64,000 nt of DNA from Certhia americana (Eukaryota; Chordata; Aves; Passeriformes; Certhiidae), in assembly GCA_018697195.1 (NCBI GenBank), contig JAGMWU010000027.1:14672531-14736530 (forward strand), written 5' to 3'. Below the pieces are notes generated by a model. The model saw only the letters and a program-made list of their open reading frames with translations. It did no database searches and had not been told where the DNA came from. Each line of letters opens with the position of its first letter. Within the stretch, counting starts at the first letter, position 1. The position numbers were made by a program, and so were the translations under genes. Shown one piece after another: positions 44,904-54,660 of this stretch.

Positions 44904-45743
44904 CTAAAAACCTATGGCGCCTAGGAAAGCTTGTGTCTCCTTCTTGTTGGTTGGTAGAGACATTGCAGTGATCTTATTGATGACCTCAGTGGGAATTTGA
45001 CGCCGTCCATCTTGCCACTTCACCCCCAAGAACTGGATTTCTCGAGCGGGCCCTTTGACTTTGCTCTTCTTGATGGCAAAACCAGCTTCTAGCAGAATCC
45101 GGATGATCTTCTCACCTTTCTCAAATACCTCCATTGCCGTGTTCCCCCACACAATGATGTCATCAATGTATTGCAGGTGTTCTGGAGCTTCACCCTTTTC
45201 CAGTGCAGCCTGGATCAGTCCATGGCAGATGGTGGGACTGTGTTTCCACCCCTGGGGCAGTCGGTTCCAGGTGTACTGCACTCCCCTCCACGTGAAGGCA
45301 AACTGAGGCCTGCATTCTGCTGCCAAAGGAATGGAGAAAAACGCATTGGCAATGTCAATAGTGGCATACCATTTCGCTGCCTTGGACTCCAGCTCATACT
45401 GGAGTTCCAGCATGTCTGGCACAGCAGCACTCAGTGGTGGAGTCACTTCATTCAAGCCACGATAGTCCACAGTCAATCTCCATTCTCCTTCAGATTTGCG
45501 CACAGGCCAAATAGGGCTGTTGAAGGGCGAGTGTGCTTTGCTGACCACCCCTTGGCTCTCTAGCTCACGGATCATCTTATGGATGGGGATCACGGCATCT
45601 CGATTTGTCCGGTACTGCCGGCGGTGCACTGTTGAGGTGGCAATTGGCACCTGTTGCTCTTCCACCTTCAGGAGTCCTACTGCAGATGGGTTCTCTGACA
45701 GACCAGGCAAGGTGTTCAACTGCTTAATGCTCTCTGTCTCCAC
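44904..45743 (-). CDS. ERVL pol, reverse transcriptase part, 279 codons
   Basis: Contains the RT fingers and palm: VDYRGLNEVTPPL near 92-104, ATIDIANAF with the first catalytic Asp near 130, LPQGWKHSP near 152-160, and YIDD at 192-195, so all catalytic Asp residues are kept. It ends at an in-frame TAG (44904-44906) in the palm-thumb region and is preceded by an in-frame TGA (45753-45755) after protease. The same frame runs through protease, RT and integrase. Confidence 0.93.
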   Translation of the reverse strand: METESIKQLNTLPGLSENPSAVGLLKVEEQQVPIATSTVHRRQYRTNRDAVIPIHKMIRELESQGVVSKAHSPFNSPIWPVRKSEGEWRLTVDYRGLNEVTPPLSAAVPDMLELQYELESKAAKWYATIDIANAFFSIPLAAECRPQFAFTWRGVQYTWNRLPQGWKHSPTICHGLIQAALEKGEAPEHLQYIDDIIVWGNTAMEVFEKGEKIIRILLEAGFAIKKSKVKGPAREIQFLGVKWQDGRRQIPTEVINKITAMSLPTNKKETQAFLGAIGF

Positions 45744-45752
45744 AGCAGCTAT

Positions 45753-46103
45753 TCAAAAAGCCCACCTGAGTCCTTTCGGGTCTTTGTAATAGCCATTCCG
45801 GAGGTAGTCCATGCCCAGGATACTCGGGGCCTCTGGGCCAGTCACAATTGGGTGTTTTTGCCACTCTTTCCTGGTCAGGCTCACCTCAGCTTCCAACAAA
45901 GTAAATTCCTGTGATCCCCCTGTCACCCCGGCAATAGAAACAGGTTCTGTCCCTACATGCCTCGATGGCATCAGTGTACATTGTGCACCAGTGTCAACCA
46001 ACGCTCTGTATTCTTGTGGCTCTGATGTGCCAGGCCATCTGACCCACACTGTCCAAAAGACCCGGTTCTCCCGTGCCTCTTCCTGGCTAGAGGCAGGGCC
46101 CCT
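45753..46103 (-). CDS. ERVL protease
   Basis: Follows the gag stop TAG (46104-46106) in the same frame with no intervening stop. The active site is ALVDTGAQC near the middle; the downstream ILGMD resembles the usual ILGxD/N motif of retroviral proteases. It ends at TGA 45753-45755. The first Met (46047-46049) is internal to the domain's upstream linker, so translation would come from read-through, not from this Met. Confidence 0.85.
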   Translation of the reverse strand, partial: RGPASSQEEARENRVFWTVWVRWPGTSEPQEYRALVDTGAQCTLMPSRHVGTEPVSIAGVTGGSQEFTLLEAEVSLTRKEWQKHPIVTGPEAPSILGMDYLRNGYYKDPKGLRWAF

Positions 46104-47066
46104 CTAACCCTGGTTATTATTTTCTTCTTGAGCATACATAGTAGAGGTTCCTTCAAGGGGGTCTGACAAATCATCTCTTCTGTAATACCCGGCAGATCGG
46201 TCCTGGGAGGTTGAGGCTACCTTCATTTTTGTGGAACCCCCTCGATTACTGTTTCCCTCCTTGAGTTGACGCACCCGTGCTGCCAGGACAGAAGTGGGTT
46301 TCCCATCCCACTTTCCCATGTCTTCCCCATGGTCACGCAGAAAGAACCACAAGTCAGCTCGTGGGGTGTATCCTCTTTCTTTAGCTGGGGAATGTTGGAC
46401 TCTGACTTTGGGGCCTGTGACTCGCACTGGTGCTGTGCTGATCTTCCTCATTTCCTCCCTCATCTCACTCATCTCCTCTCTAAGTTCTTTAGCCACAGCA
46501 GAGACATGAGCATGCATCGGGCCATTGACCATACTTTCATAATTCCTAAGCTTGTTGGCCACAGAACCCACTGTCTCTCAGTTGTTATCTGCAATGATTG
46601 TTGCAATGAAGGTGGTGTATTGAGCTGGCCCTTGATTTGCCAGACTCCACAACATTTGCCCTGTGCACCTGACTTTGTCGGGGTCATTATCGTGCTGTCC
46701 ACCCCTCCCAAAGAGTACTTCTAGCACTGCCACTTCTCTCAGCTGTTGGATCCCTTCCTCGAGGGTTTTCCAGCGCAGCTTATGATGGTGCTCCTGCATT
46801 CTCTCTCTGTGGACAAACCTTTCTCTTACACTCATTAAAAGACGCTCCCAGAGGGAAAGGGGCCCAGGCTCCCTTACAAATACCTGATCCACACCTGAGT
46901 CTTGGGTCAAAGGTCCCAAATTCCTGGCCTCAGTACCATCCAGCTGCACACCTGTACCCATAAGGTCCCAGACCCGGAGTAACCAGGTTGTATAAGCCTC
47001 ACGTCCCCTTCGTACAGTCTTTCCGCAGGTTACGGAGACTTTCATAGGACAGAGACTCAGTGACAA
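46104..47066 (-). pseudogene. ERVL gag, middle and C-terminal parts
   Basis: Two frames in the same phase, 46578-47066 and 46104-46571, separated by a TGA at 46578-46580. The first carries LLRVWDLMG and later LLMSVRERFVHRERM. The second has a K/E-rich coil-like stretch and DLWFFLRDHGEDMGKWDGKP. No CCHC zinc knuckle is visible. The pattern matches the decayed copy at 22522-24063. The last codons NNNQG precede TAG and then protease in the same frame. Confidence 0.85.
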
Positions 47067-47871
47067 TCTCTACCTCTGGCTCCCCTGCATGTTGTGAGGT
47101 CCCTCCTTTCTTATCTGATTTCATCTTAGACTTTCTAGTTTCCACAGGGGCGACTGCTGCTGGCTGTGATTTCCCTTGTGGTTCAGCTGGAGCCTGGACA
47201 GATGTAACATCTGTGGGTTCCACTGCTGCACCACAAGAGTCTTCCTTTTTGAGGCAGCAGGAGGGCTTCTCACTAGTGGGGGAGGTGTGCTCCTTCAGCA
47301 TCTGGCCTATCTTTTTCAACAGAACCCCCACCCAATCCGGCTGGTTTGTTTCTGAGGTGGTCTGTGGGGCAGGGTCAGGTTCTGTGGCACTGTCAGGCTG
47401 TCTGGCAGTATCCCTGTTCTCTGGGGTAGGTATCAGGGTGGTTATCCAAGTCAATTTCCCCTTATCTCTGAATGCTAAATAGAGCAGGCCTGTCAGCAGC
47501 ACCAGCCACTGCATGACATCATTAGCATACCGAGAAAATGTGAACCCTTCGAAAACTGGTGGGGTAGACCCAAAGAGCCAGGTGAAGGGTTGGGAGAAAA
47601 TTTCCCCCGGTGTCATTTCTTCACAGTAGGTGCCATTATTAAAGTAACCCCAAAAACATTTAGTTAGTATGCGATAGCTCTGGATCAATGAGCCTGCCTT
47701 CCAGAGGAAATTAAAAATCCAGGAATTCCTCACATTATCAACCCACAAAATAAACTCGATAACAGCCACGGTAGCTTTAGTTATGGGACCCATGTCTAGA
47801 TAAGGGGCTACAAATGGAAGAAATATAGCTGTGGCCACGTGCCATCCAAACCTGGGTACACTAGACAACAT
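46999..47871 (-). pseudogene. ERVL gag, N-terminal part with hydrophobic segments
   Basis: Likely start Met at 47869-47871 (MLSSVPRFGW), about 100 bases after the primer site; the open frame extends into the LTR but that is not coding. Hydrophobic stretches lie at about residues 10-45 (AIFLPFVAPYL...) and near 130-150 (WLVLLTGLLYLAF), followed by a K/P-rich linker. It overlaps the next gag frame, which is in another phase, so a frameshift lies near 47010-47060. The same hydrophobic layout appears in the copy at 22600-23010. Confidence 0.75.
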
Positions 47872-47970
47872 TGTTCTACTTGATGAAGTTCTTAAATTCA
47901 GCACACAAAAAATTAGATTACTCGAACTGTTATTCCTTTTTACCCTTTGCCTCTCGATGTCCTCAGACCC

Positions 47971-47990
47971 CACCGTTGGGCGCCAAAATC
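47971..47990 (-). other. Primer-binding site of the ERVL provirus
   Basis: On the - strand TTTTGGCGCCCAACGGTG lies 3-4 bases after the 5' LTR. TGGCGCCCAACG is the form I associate with tRNA-Lys priming. Confidence 0.8.
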
Positions 47991-48704
47991 TGTCTTGGTT
48001 TGGAAAGACAGGGACCAAAGAAAAGGGAAACTTCCCTTGGGGTTTGTTATAATTCCGAAATTGAAGGAGAGGTCTTAGGCAACGATAAGGAGGGTAGGAA
48101 TAACAGTTCTTTACTAGTTAGTCTAACAAGGTAAATTAACAATAATTACAATATTGACAACAAACAGAACTAGAGGAGAAAAAAAAAAACCAAAACAACA
48201 AATCAGTCACAGTTCTTCCTCTGGTAACACCCCCCCACCCCCCTCAGTACCGTCACAAGCAAATAGGCTAGTGGCAGCTCTAGAAGGGTGAGATGATTCC
48301 GAGGGTTCACAGTGGCTGGAGCTGTTGGAAAAAAGTGTCCCGGCTGGCAGGGGCTGTAGAAACACAGCGTGGGGAGACCTCGAGCAGAACTGAAGAAACT
48401 GTGGGTGCAGGGCAGGGAGGAAACGGGTTCCCAAAATCCCGGGGGACACACGAAGAGACTGGTGGTCCCACGGAGTCCGAGGTGAAGGGGATGGTGAGAG
48501 CTCTCCGCCTCGCCGAGACGAGCAGCCCTGGCCGTCCCCCCAGAGCAGAAAAACTGCCCCCAGCGAAGTGGAATCAATGTCTCTGCCTTAGCTGCTTCCT
48601 TTGTTTGTTCCCGAGCACCCATAAGTACCGAAAAGCACCCTGCCATGAGCTTCTTAGCAACTTCTGGGAAAAAATTCTATAAGAAATCAACCCAACCCCC
48701 AACA
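47991..48704 (-). repeat. 5' LTR of the ERVL provirus
   Basis: 714 bp, TGTCTTGGTTTGG to CCCCCAACA. Alignable throughout with 42027-42783 but with several indels. The right flank lies inside env of element C. Confidence 0.93.
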
Positions 48705-49562
48705 TACCGCTAGCTGAATCTGGTAGACTACAGCTCTGGCTTGTGCCAATTGTGTGCTAATGTGGTCTAGGGCGAGTGCTGTTCTATTTGACACTATTTC
48801 TAGTACTGCCTGGAGACGGATGATTCGATTCAGCATATAAATAGGAGTACGGTAACCCCAGGATCCATCTTGGGCCCAAGTGGCTGGTCCATAGGTCTTG
48901 ATTATCTCTTCAGGGGTCCAAATTTTTCCTTTCCATTTTTGATTGCTTTCTAGAGCTACTACATGTCTCCTCTTTCGAGTGCTTTTTCTTAGGTCATCAT
49001 ACAAGGGGATTCCTAAGTATGGCCCTGATTCCTTAGGTAGGAGGAAGAAAGTAGGTTTTATTGCTCCAATAGTGCAGCTTCCTGTCCAGTCCCCAGGGAG
49101 ATGGGTATAAGCAGTGCTTCCACAAATCCAGAATAAATGTTCAGGAGCTTTCCAAAATATGTCTTGGGTGTCCGTGGGGCACTCCCAATATTTTGAGAGC
49201 TCTTTCAATCCTTGGAAAGGATTTATTCCTTTTTCTGCACATTTATATAGTCTATACCTTTCATGGTAAATACATCCCCTTTCTTTTTTTGTAGTGGTCC
49301 AATACCTATTTGGTTCTTGTGGGATCCATCTGCTCCCTGAATCTTTTACAATTAAATATCTCTTGCAGGCCATTTTTCCTACAGGGGTTTTGTATTTTTT
49401 TCCTGTCCTCTTAATACATTCTTCTCCAATCACTCTTGCTTTCAGATCCCATTGTTCTCGCCCCCTTTTTCCTGTGATTTGGGGGTTTTGCTCTGTTAAT
49501 TTCCATCTCAAAACATCTAGAGGTGTTAAGCTAATTCCTTCCCAGGGCCAAATATCTGACAT
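48705..49562 (-). pseudogene. Element C env, SU end and TM start, cut by the ERVL LTR
   Basis: An open frame of about 285 codons lies outside the LTR. It has several Cys and a furin-type site TRKRR (about 48960-48975). After it come IKTYGPATWAQ and an LALDHISTQLAQARAVVYQ segment like the heptad region before the immunosuppressive-type domain of gammaretroviral-like TM. The frame enters the LTR at 48704, so the rest of TM (CX6CC, membrane anchor) is missing and is not found left of 42027. Env function is therefore lost. Confidence 0.85.
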
Positions 49563-49653
49563 TTGGATACTTCCACATACCCAACAATTGGTTAAATTGA
49601 GTTCTTTGCGAATTTTCTTAATTAAGTCAATGAATAGATTTTTACCTAGCGTT

Positions 49654-49938
49654 TCATCCAGGTTCTCTTTTTACCATCAATTGTTTTTCTTTTATTATGT
49701 CATTCATTCCTTCTTGTTCAAAGCAGAACCAGGCTTCCCTTACAGGACATTCACCAATCAGGCGCTGCCTAAATGAGGCAGTATTTTTTGTGAGCCAATA
49801 GGTTTTTCCCTCCTCTTGGCAAGTTTCCAATTGTGTATGATCGAAACAGGTGGGATTAATGTTTGTGTGGACCCTCATTAGTGATCCTAGGTCTTCCTCA
49901 TCATAGAGGGTAGTAGCACTTTGTGCATGCTTCTCCAC
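49654..49938 (-). pseudogene. Element C env, N-terminal SU fragment
   Basis: A 94-codon frame (with CFDHTQLETCQEEGKTYWL) lies just upstream of the main env frame in a different phase, so a frameshift or short loss separates them. A signal peptide is not obvious. Confidence 0.55.
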
Positions 49939-50345
49939 TCCCTCCTACTACAAAGCTTATTGACTGGAATAACATTAGTCCACCTAAGAGTCCAGTATGA
50001 GCTAGTTTTTCCTGAGGGAGCGTCATGGCCCACCTTTCCTCTTTAGCCTCACCCGGTCTTGCCTCTTAGGTTTTGGAGGGATGTGGAGGGATGATAGGGT
50101 CTTCTTCTTTTTTTTTTTTTCACCCACCTTTTAACTTAACCACCCTTGGGAAATGTTCTGTGAGGGAAGTTCATGGGGGGGATTTCTTATTTAACTCACT
50201 TTACTTGTATCAAAACATTAACAATTTTTATCAAAACATTAACAATTTGTATCAATACATTAACAATTGCGACAACCTAACAAATATAGTAATTTTAACA
50301 ACAATTTTGCTTCACGGATTTCTGCAGTTTTTGTCTTTTCCTTTT
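49939..50345. other. Gap between integrase and env of element C
   Basis: No gene. It contains a T-run near 50109 and the 21-bp tandem repeat at 50208-50269. Confidence 0.6.
50208..50269. repeat. 21-bp unit in three tandem copies
   Basis: TATCAAAACATTAACAATTT (plus T or G) occurs twice, followed by a third copy with one base missing and a T for A change. It lies between the integrase end and env of element C. Confidence 0.95.
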
Positions 50346-51095
50346 TCAATCTGTCTTTGGCTGTCTCTTAAGAGTTACTTTAAGGCTGGCAGGATCTTGG
50401 ATGGCAATCCACTTGGGGAAATTCGTAGGGGATTTTTCTGGGTTTTGTCCACAGTTAGGGGGAGCTGGTACTGGTCCTTTCATGCGAGAAATGTGGGTCC
50501 AGCCTTTTTCTTGGGTCCATATGGCAGCATGTGTTACTAGCAGAACCTGGAAGGGACCTTCAAATTTTGGGGTTAATGGGGTGTCTTTCCAGGATTTGAT
50601 TAACACCTGATCCCCAGGACTGATTTGGTGGGTATTGGTGTCAAGTGGGGAGGTTTGAGGGAGATACCCTCTTTTTCTTAAATTATTTAGAGTATTTCCA
50701 ATTGTTTCTAAGTACTTTCTGGTTATTTCTTCTCCCTCTATATAGTCTCCAGTGCTATAAGGGGTTATTAGGAAGGGAAGCCCAAACATCATTTCGTATG
50801 GGGATGCCCCGAGGTCTGATCGTGGCCTGGTTCTAATTCTCAAGAGGGCGAGAGGTAAACATTTTAACCAATTCATCTGGGTCTCAGCCATTAACTTTGT
50901 TAACACGTTTTTCAATGTCTTATTCATGCGTTCTACTCGACCTGAACTCTGGGGATGCCATGGGGTGTGTAGTCTCCACTTTATTCCTAGGGCTTTTACA
51001 ATGGCTTGCAGGGCTTGGGAGGTGAAATGGGATCCCCTATCTGAGTCAATAGTGTTAACTAAACCATATCTGGGGATAATATTCTCTAGTATTAC
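50346..51095 (-). pseudogene. Element C integrase, core end and C-terminal domain
   Basis: The frame is the same as in the next entry, after a TGA at 51096-51098. It starts with the second catalytic Asp region (TIDSDRGSHFTS) and the Glu (SGRVERMNKT) and continues to SPYEMMFGLPF, the PGDQVLIKSWKD motif and GWTHISRMK, typical of gammaretroviral integrase C-termini. From the first Met the frame is 50346-50927. Only the one stop separates it from the rest of integrase. Confidence 0.9.
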
Positions 51096-52127
51096 TCAGG
51101 CAACTTCCTCTGCTGTTTCCCACTTTGTTGGAAATGCTTCTACCCAATGTGTCAGGTGGTCAACTATTACCAATAAATGCTTATATCCTTGTATGTGGGG
51201 CATTTCTGTAAAATCTATTTGCACACTCTGGAATGGTCTCAAAGCCAACTCTCTCCCCCCAGGTTCAGGTTTTCTCGTTACTTTTTGGTTTACTTTCTGG
51301 CATATTATACATCCCCTCGTTATAGCTTTTGCCAAATCATAAACTCCAAGGCACAGATTTTCCCTCAAGAAATGGTCGCACATCCCCTGGGTTCCCCAAT
51401 GAGTCAGTTCGTGTATCTCATTTAACGTTTTTCGGGCTAAAGCTTTGTTCAAAAATTTTCGCCCATCTGATGTTAACCACTCCCCTTGTTCTCCTGGAGA
51501 TAGTTCCAGTTTCCTTATTGCCTCCCATTCTCTCTTAGTAAATATTGGCTCCCTTTTCTCCTCCTGGTTGGTTATTGCTTTGTCTAGTTTCAAGATTCTT
51601 ACTGGTCCCTCTGAATTTAAAGCTGCTTCTTTTGCCACCAGATCAGCCAATTGGTTTCCTCTGTTTTCTAAAGTGTCTCCTTTTTGATGTCCCTTTATGT
51701 GGACTACTGCAATTTCTGTGGGTTTGGTTAGGGACTCCAACACTGATTTTATTAGTCCTTCATGTGCTAGGTTCTTTCCTTTTGAATTCAGGTAGCCTCG
51801 CTCTTCCCAGATTTTACCAAAGATATGAACTATTCCAAAAGCATACCTCGAATCGGTGTAAATTGTTCCTTTTTCCTTTTCTAATAAGTCCAGACCTCTC
51901 TTTAAAGCATGAACTTCGCAACTCTGAGCTGACCAACTGGGGGGTAATTTTCCTTTTTCTAGAACCTCTAATTCTCCTTCTTTTGTTTTCATGACTATTG
52001 CATACCCAGAATGTTGTTTTCCCTGCACTACTCTGGAGGAACCATCAGTGAATAATACCTTTCCATAGGGTAGAGGCATATCTTCTAAATCTTCCCTCAC
52101 TTTAGTTTGGAGATTCACTAATTCCAA
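51096..52127 (-). pseudogene. Element C RNase H and integrase N-terminal half
   Basis: RNase H with D28 (LFTDGSS), E71 (CEVHAL), D92 (YTDSR) and D162 (GNQLAD). Then the integrase zinc site HELTH...CIICQ and the first core Asp in VQIDFTEMP. It ends at a TGA (51096-51098) in the integrase core, between the first and second catalytic residues. The frame is identical with the neighbouring pol frames. Confidence 0.92.
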
Positions 52128-52139
52128 GCAGTCATGTTC

Positions 52140-52586
52140 CTACTCTTGTGGAGGCTCCCCTGATAAAAACTGTGCTGGGTTGAAGCTCTTGGAGGTCACC
52201 AGTTCTAAATTACTGTTATCCATTAGAATAACTTCATATTTCAATATTCTAGCATCTGTCAGCCACTGTTGAGCTTTCTGACTCAGGACTGTTTTTAAGT
52301 CGTGTGGCGTGTGGACTCTGATTCTACCCTGTAGGGTTAGCTTTTGAGATTCTTCAATTAAAATTGCAGCTGCAGCTATGGACTGTAAGCAGGTAGGCCA
52401 TCCACGAGCTACTGGGTCTAATAGTTTTGATAAATAGGCTATGGGCTTGCGATATCCTCCCCACTCTTGGGTCAAAACACCATATGCAGTCCCCTCTTCA
52501 GAGTTGACAAATAAGTCAAATTCTTTCTTTAAATCTGGCAGGCTTAAAACTGGTGCTGCAGAGAGCTTATCCTTCAGATGATTCAA
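52140..52586 (-). pseudogene. Element C RT connection domain
   Basis: A 148-codon frame with APVLSLPDLKKEFDLFV and GYRKPIAYLSK, the connection between RT and RNase H in gammaretrovirus-like pol. It is bounded by in-frame TAG codons at 52608-52610 and 52140-52142. Confidence 0.9.
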
Positions 52587-52607
52587 TCGCTTTTCATCTT
52601 CAATTGT

Positions 52608-53921
52608 CTACCTTATGGGTTCAGAACTAACCAATTTTTCATAGAGAAACTTAACACTCTGGGTATATTGGTCTATCCATAGTTTGCAATATCCGAAGAG
52701 ACCTAAGAGTTTTCTTATGTCTCTCTTTGTTTTTGGTGCTTGTATAGCTAGGATACCTGATATTCTTTCTGGGCTCAGTTTTTTACAGCCTTGCTCTATT
52801 ACATGTCCTAGATAGATCACCTTGGGCTCCACAAATTGTAATTTGTTCCGGGACACTCTTAGTCCCTTGGTCCCCAGAAAATTCAATAGCTGTACACTGG
52901 TTTGCCTTACTTTTTCTTGATCTTCTCCAGATATTAAGAGATCATCTAAATACTGCAAAATTTTAACTCCGCTTTCAGGATCAAATTGGCCTAATAATCC
53001 TTCTAATGCTTGCCCAAAAAGGTTTGGGGACTCTGTAAATCCCTGAGGCAAGCGGGACCATCTTAGTTGTTGTTTTCTATTTGTATCAGGATCTTCCCAC
53101 TCAAAGGCAAACCAGTCACGGCACTCCTCTGCTAAGGGACATGCCCAGAAGGCATCCTTTAAATCTATAACTGTGAACCAAGCATGTCCATTGGGTACCT
53201 TGCTCAGGATGGTATAAGGATTTGACACTACTGGATACCTAGTAATTGTCCTCTTATTTATCTCTCTCAGGTCTTGAACTAATCGATATTTTCCCTCTGC
53301 CGTTTTAACACCTAGAATTGGGGTGTTATGGGGGGACATACATGGTTCTAGGATACCTTCTGCTAGTAAGTGTTCTATGACAGGAGCTAATCCTTTCTTT
53401 CCTTCTATGGACAAGGGGTACTGCCTAATTCTGATGGGGGGTGTTCCTTCCTGAATCTTGATTTTTATTGGGGGAATATCTAAATACCCAAACTTTCCTT
53501 CCTCTGCCCAAACCTCAGAGTTAATCTCTCCCAAATCGTTTGTGGTTAGCTTCATCATTTGAACTACCATTTTTCCATTTACTGGGTTTATTCCCACCCC
53601 TAGCTGCACTTGTAAGTCTCTTCCTAATAAGTTAGTTTCTAGGTCTGGCAAATACACAAAATCTGCATGACACTGTCGAGAATTTCCTTTTGCTTCAACA
53701 TTTTCTATTACTGGTGCCTTAAAGGGTTTTCCCTCTGCTCCTATTACTTCAGAAACTTTATTACTTAAAAACATACCAGTTGGAAGCTTGTTCATACTTG
53801 AACGGTCTGCTCCCGTATCTACTAAAAATTCAACTTCTTCACTCTTGCGACCCACTTCAAAATTTACCGTGGCTCTTCTCGATGTTTCATTGGGTCCCCT
53901 AATACATACAGCCCCCGACAC
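52608..53921 (-). CDS. Element C protease and reverse transcriptase, 437 codons
   Basis: Protease active site LVDTGADRS (DTG at 35-37) with LLGRD near 98-102. RT has VQDLREIN near 215-222, TVIDLKDAF with the first Asp near 253, LPQGFTESP near 291-299 and YLDD at 324-327. Catalytic residues are kept. It ends at an in-frame TAG. The reading begins at a GTG near the gag stop and is one base out of phase with gag's own frame, so a small indel near 53890-53910 lies between gag stop and protease. The class is ERV1/gammaretrovirus-like. Confidence 0.92.
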   Translation of the reverse strand: MSGAVCIRGPNETSRRATVNFEVGRKSEEVEFLVDTGADRSSMNKLPTGMFLSNKVSEVIGAEGKPFKAPVIENVEAKGNSRQCHADFVYLPDLETNLLGRDLQVQLGVGINPVNGKMVVQMMKLTTNDLGEINSEVWAEEGKFGYLDIPPIKIKIQEGTPPIRIRQYPLSIEGKKGLAPVIEHLLAEGILEPCMSPHNTPILGVKTAEGKYRLVQDLREINKRTITRYPVVSNPYTILSKVPNGHAWFTVIDLKDAFWACPLAEECRDWFAFEWEDPDTNRKQQLRWSRLPQGFTESPNLFGQALEGLLGQFDPESGVKILQYLDDLLISGEDQEKVRQTSVQLLNFLGTKGLRVSRNKLQFVEPKVIYLGHVIEQGCKKLSPERISGILAIQAPKTKRDIRKLLGLFGYCKLWIDQYTQSVKFLYEKLVSSEPIR

Positions 53922-53923
53922 CC

Positions 53924-54660
53924 CTAGTCATTACCATCCTCCCCTCTCAAGATTCTTTCTAAGGTGTCTTGCTCTTTTTCTATTGCTTTGTCCAAAGCTA
54001 GCTTAGTACAGTCTCTTTTAAAGTGCCCTGCCTGCCCACAATAGTGACACTTCCCGCTCCTTTGAAAATTCTCAGAGTTGGTCCTTGAGGGCCTAACAGG
54101 TTTCTTCTTGTTTCCTTCTGGCTGGGACTTTGGCCCCCCTTTGCTTGACTGATCTTTGCTTGCCCGGACAGTTTCTTTAGCCACAGCCACCATGAGTTTT
54201 GCTTTTGTTCTTGTTTTTTCTTCTTCTCTCCTTAAGTAAACTTTTAAAGCCTCCTTTAACAGTTCATTGATCCCTTTTTCTTGCCAATTATCTAATTTTT
54301 CTAGCTTTCTCCTGATATCAGGCCAGGACTTAGTAACGAATTGTACTTTTAACAGTACTTGGCCTTCGGGACTGTCGGGATCTATGTTTGAGTACAATTG
54401 GAAATTCCTTCTTAACCTGTTTAACCAGGTGGCTGGGGTCTCATCCTTTTCTTGGGTCCCATCAAAAGCTAGCTTGGTATTATTACCCCGAGGAACAGAT
54501 TCTTTAATGCCTTTTACCATTAAGGTTCTGTAATCTCTCATATTCTGTCTTCCCTCCTCTCTATTTGGATCCCACCCTGGATCCACCTGCGGGAGCTTGT
54601 CTTCTCCCCGGGGCCCAAACCTGTTTTCCCATTCCCAGACTCGCATTCCTGCGATAACGG
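53924..54660 (-). pseudogene. Element C gag, capsid end and nucleocapsid
   Basis: A 240-codon frame. It has capsid C-terminal sequence (ETPATWLNRL near 70, then YSNIDPDSPEGQ), a basic linker, and one zinc knuckle CHYCGQAGHFKRDC (C-x2-C-x4-H-x4-C). It ends ...GND then TAG. The phase differs from the matrix-capsid frame, so one indel lies near 54640-54660. Confidence 0.9.

Noticed and set aside
50208..50269. 21-bp repeats as a CRISPR array
   Set aside because: Units are directly adjacent with no spacers and the genome is eukaryotic.
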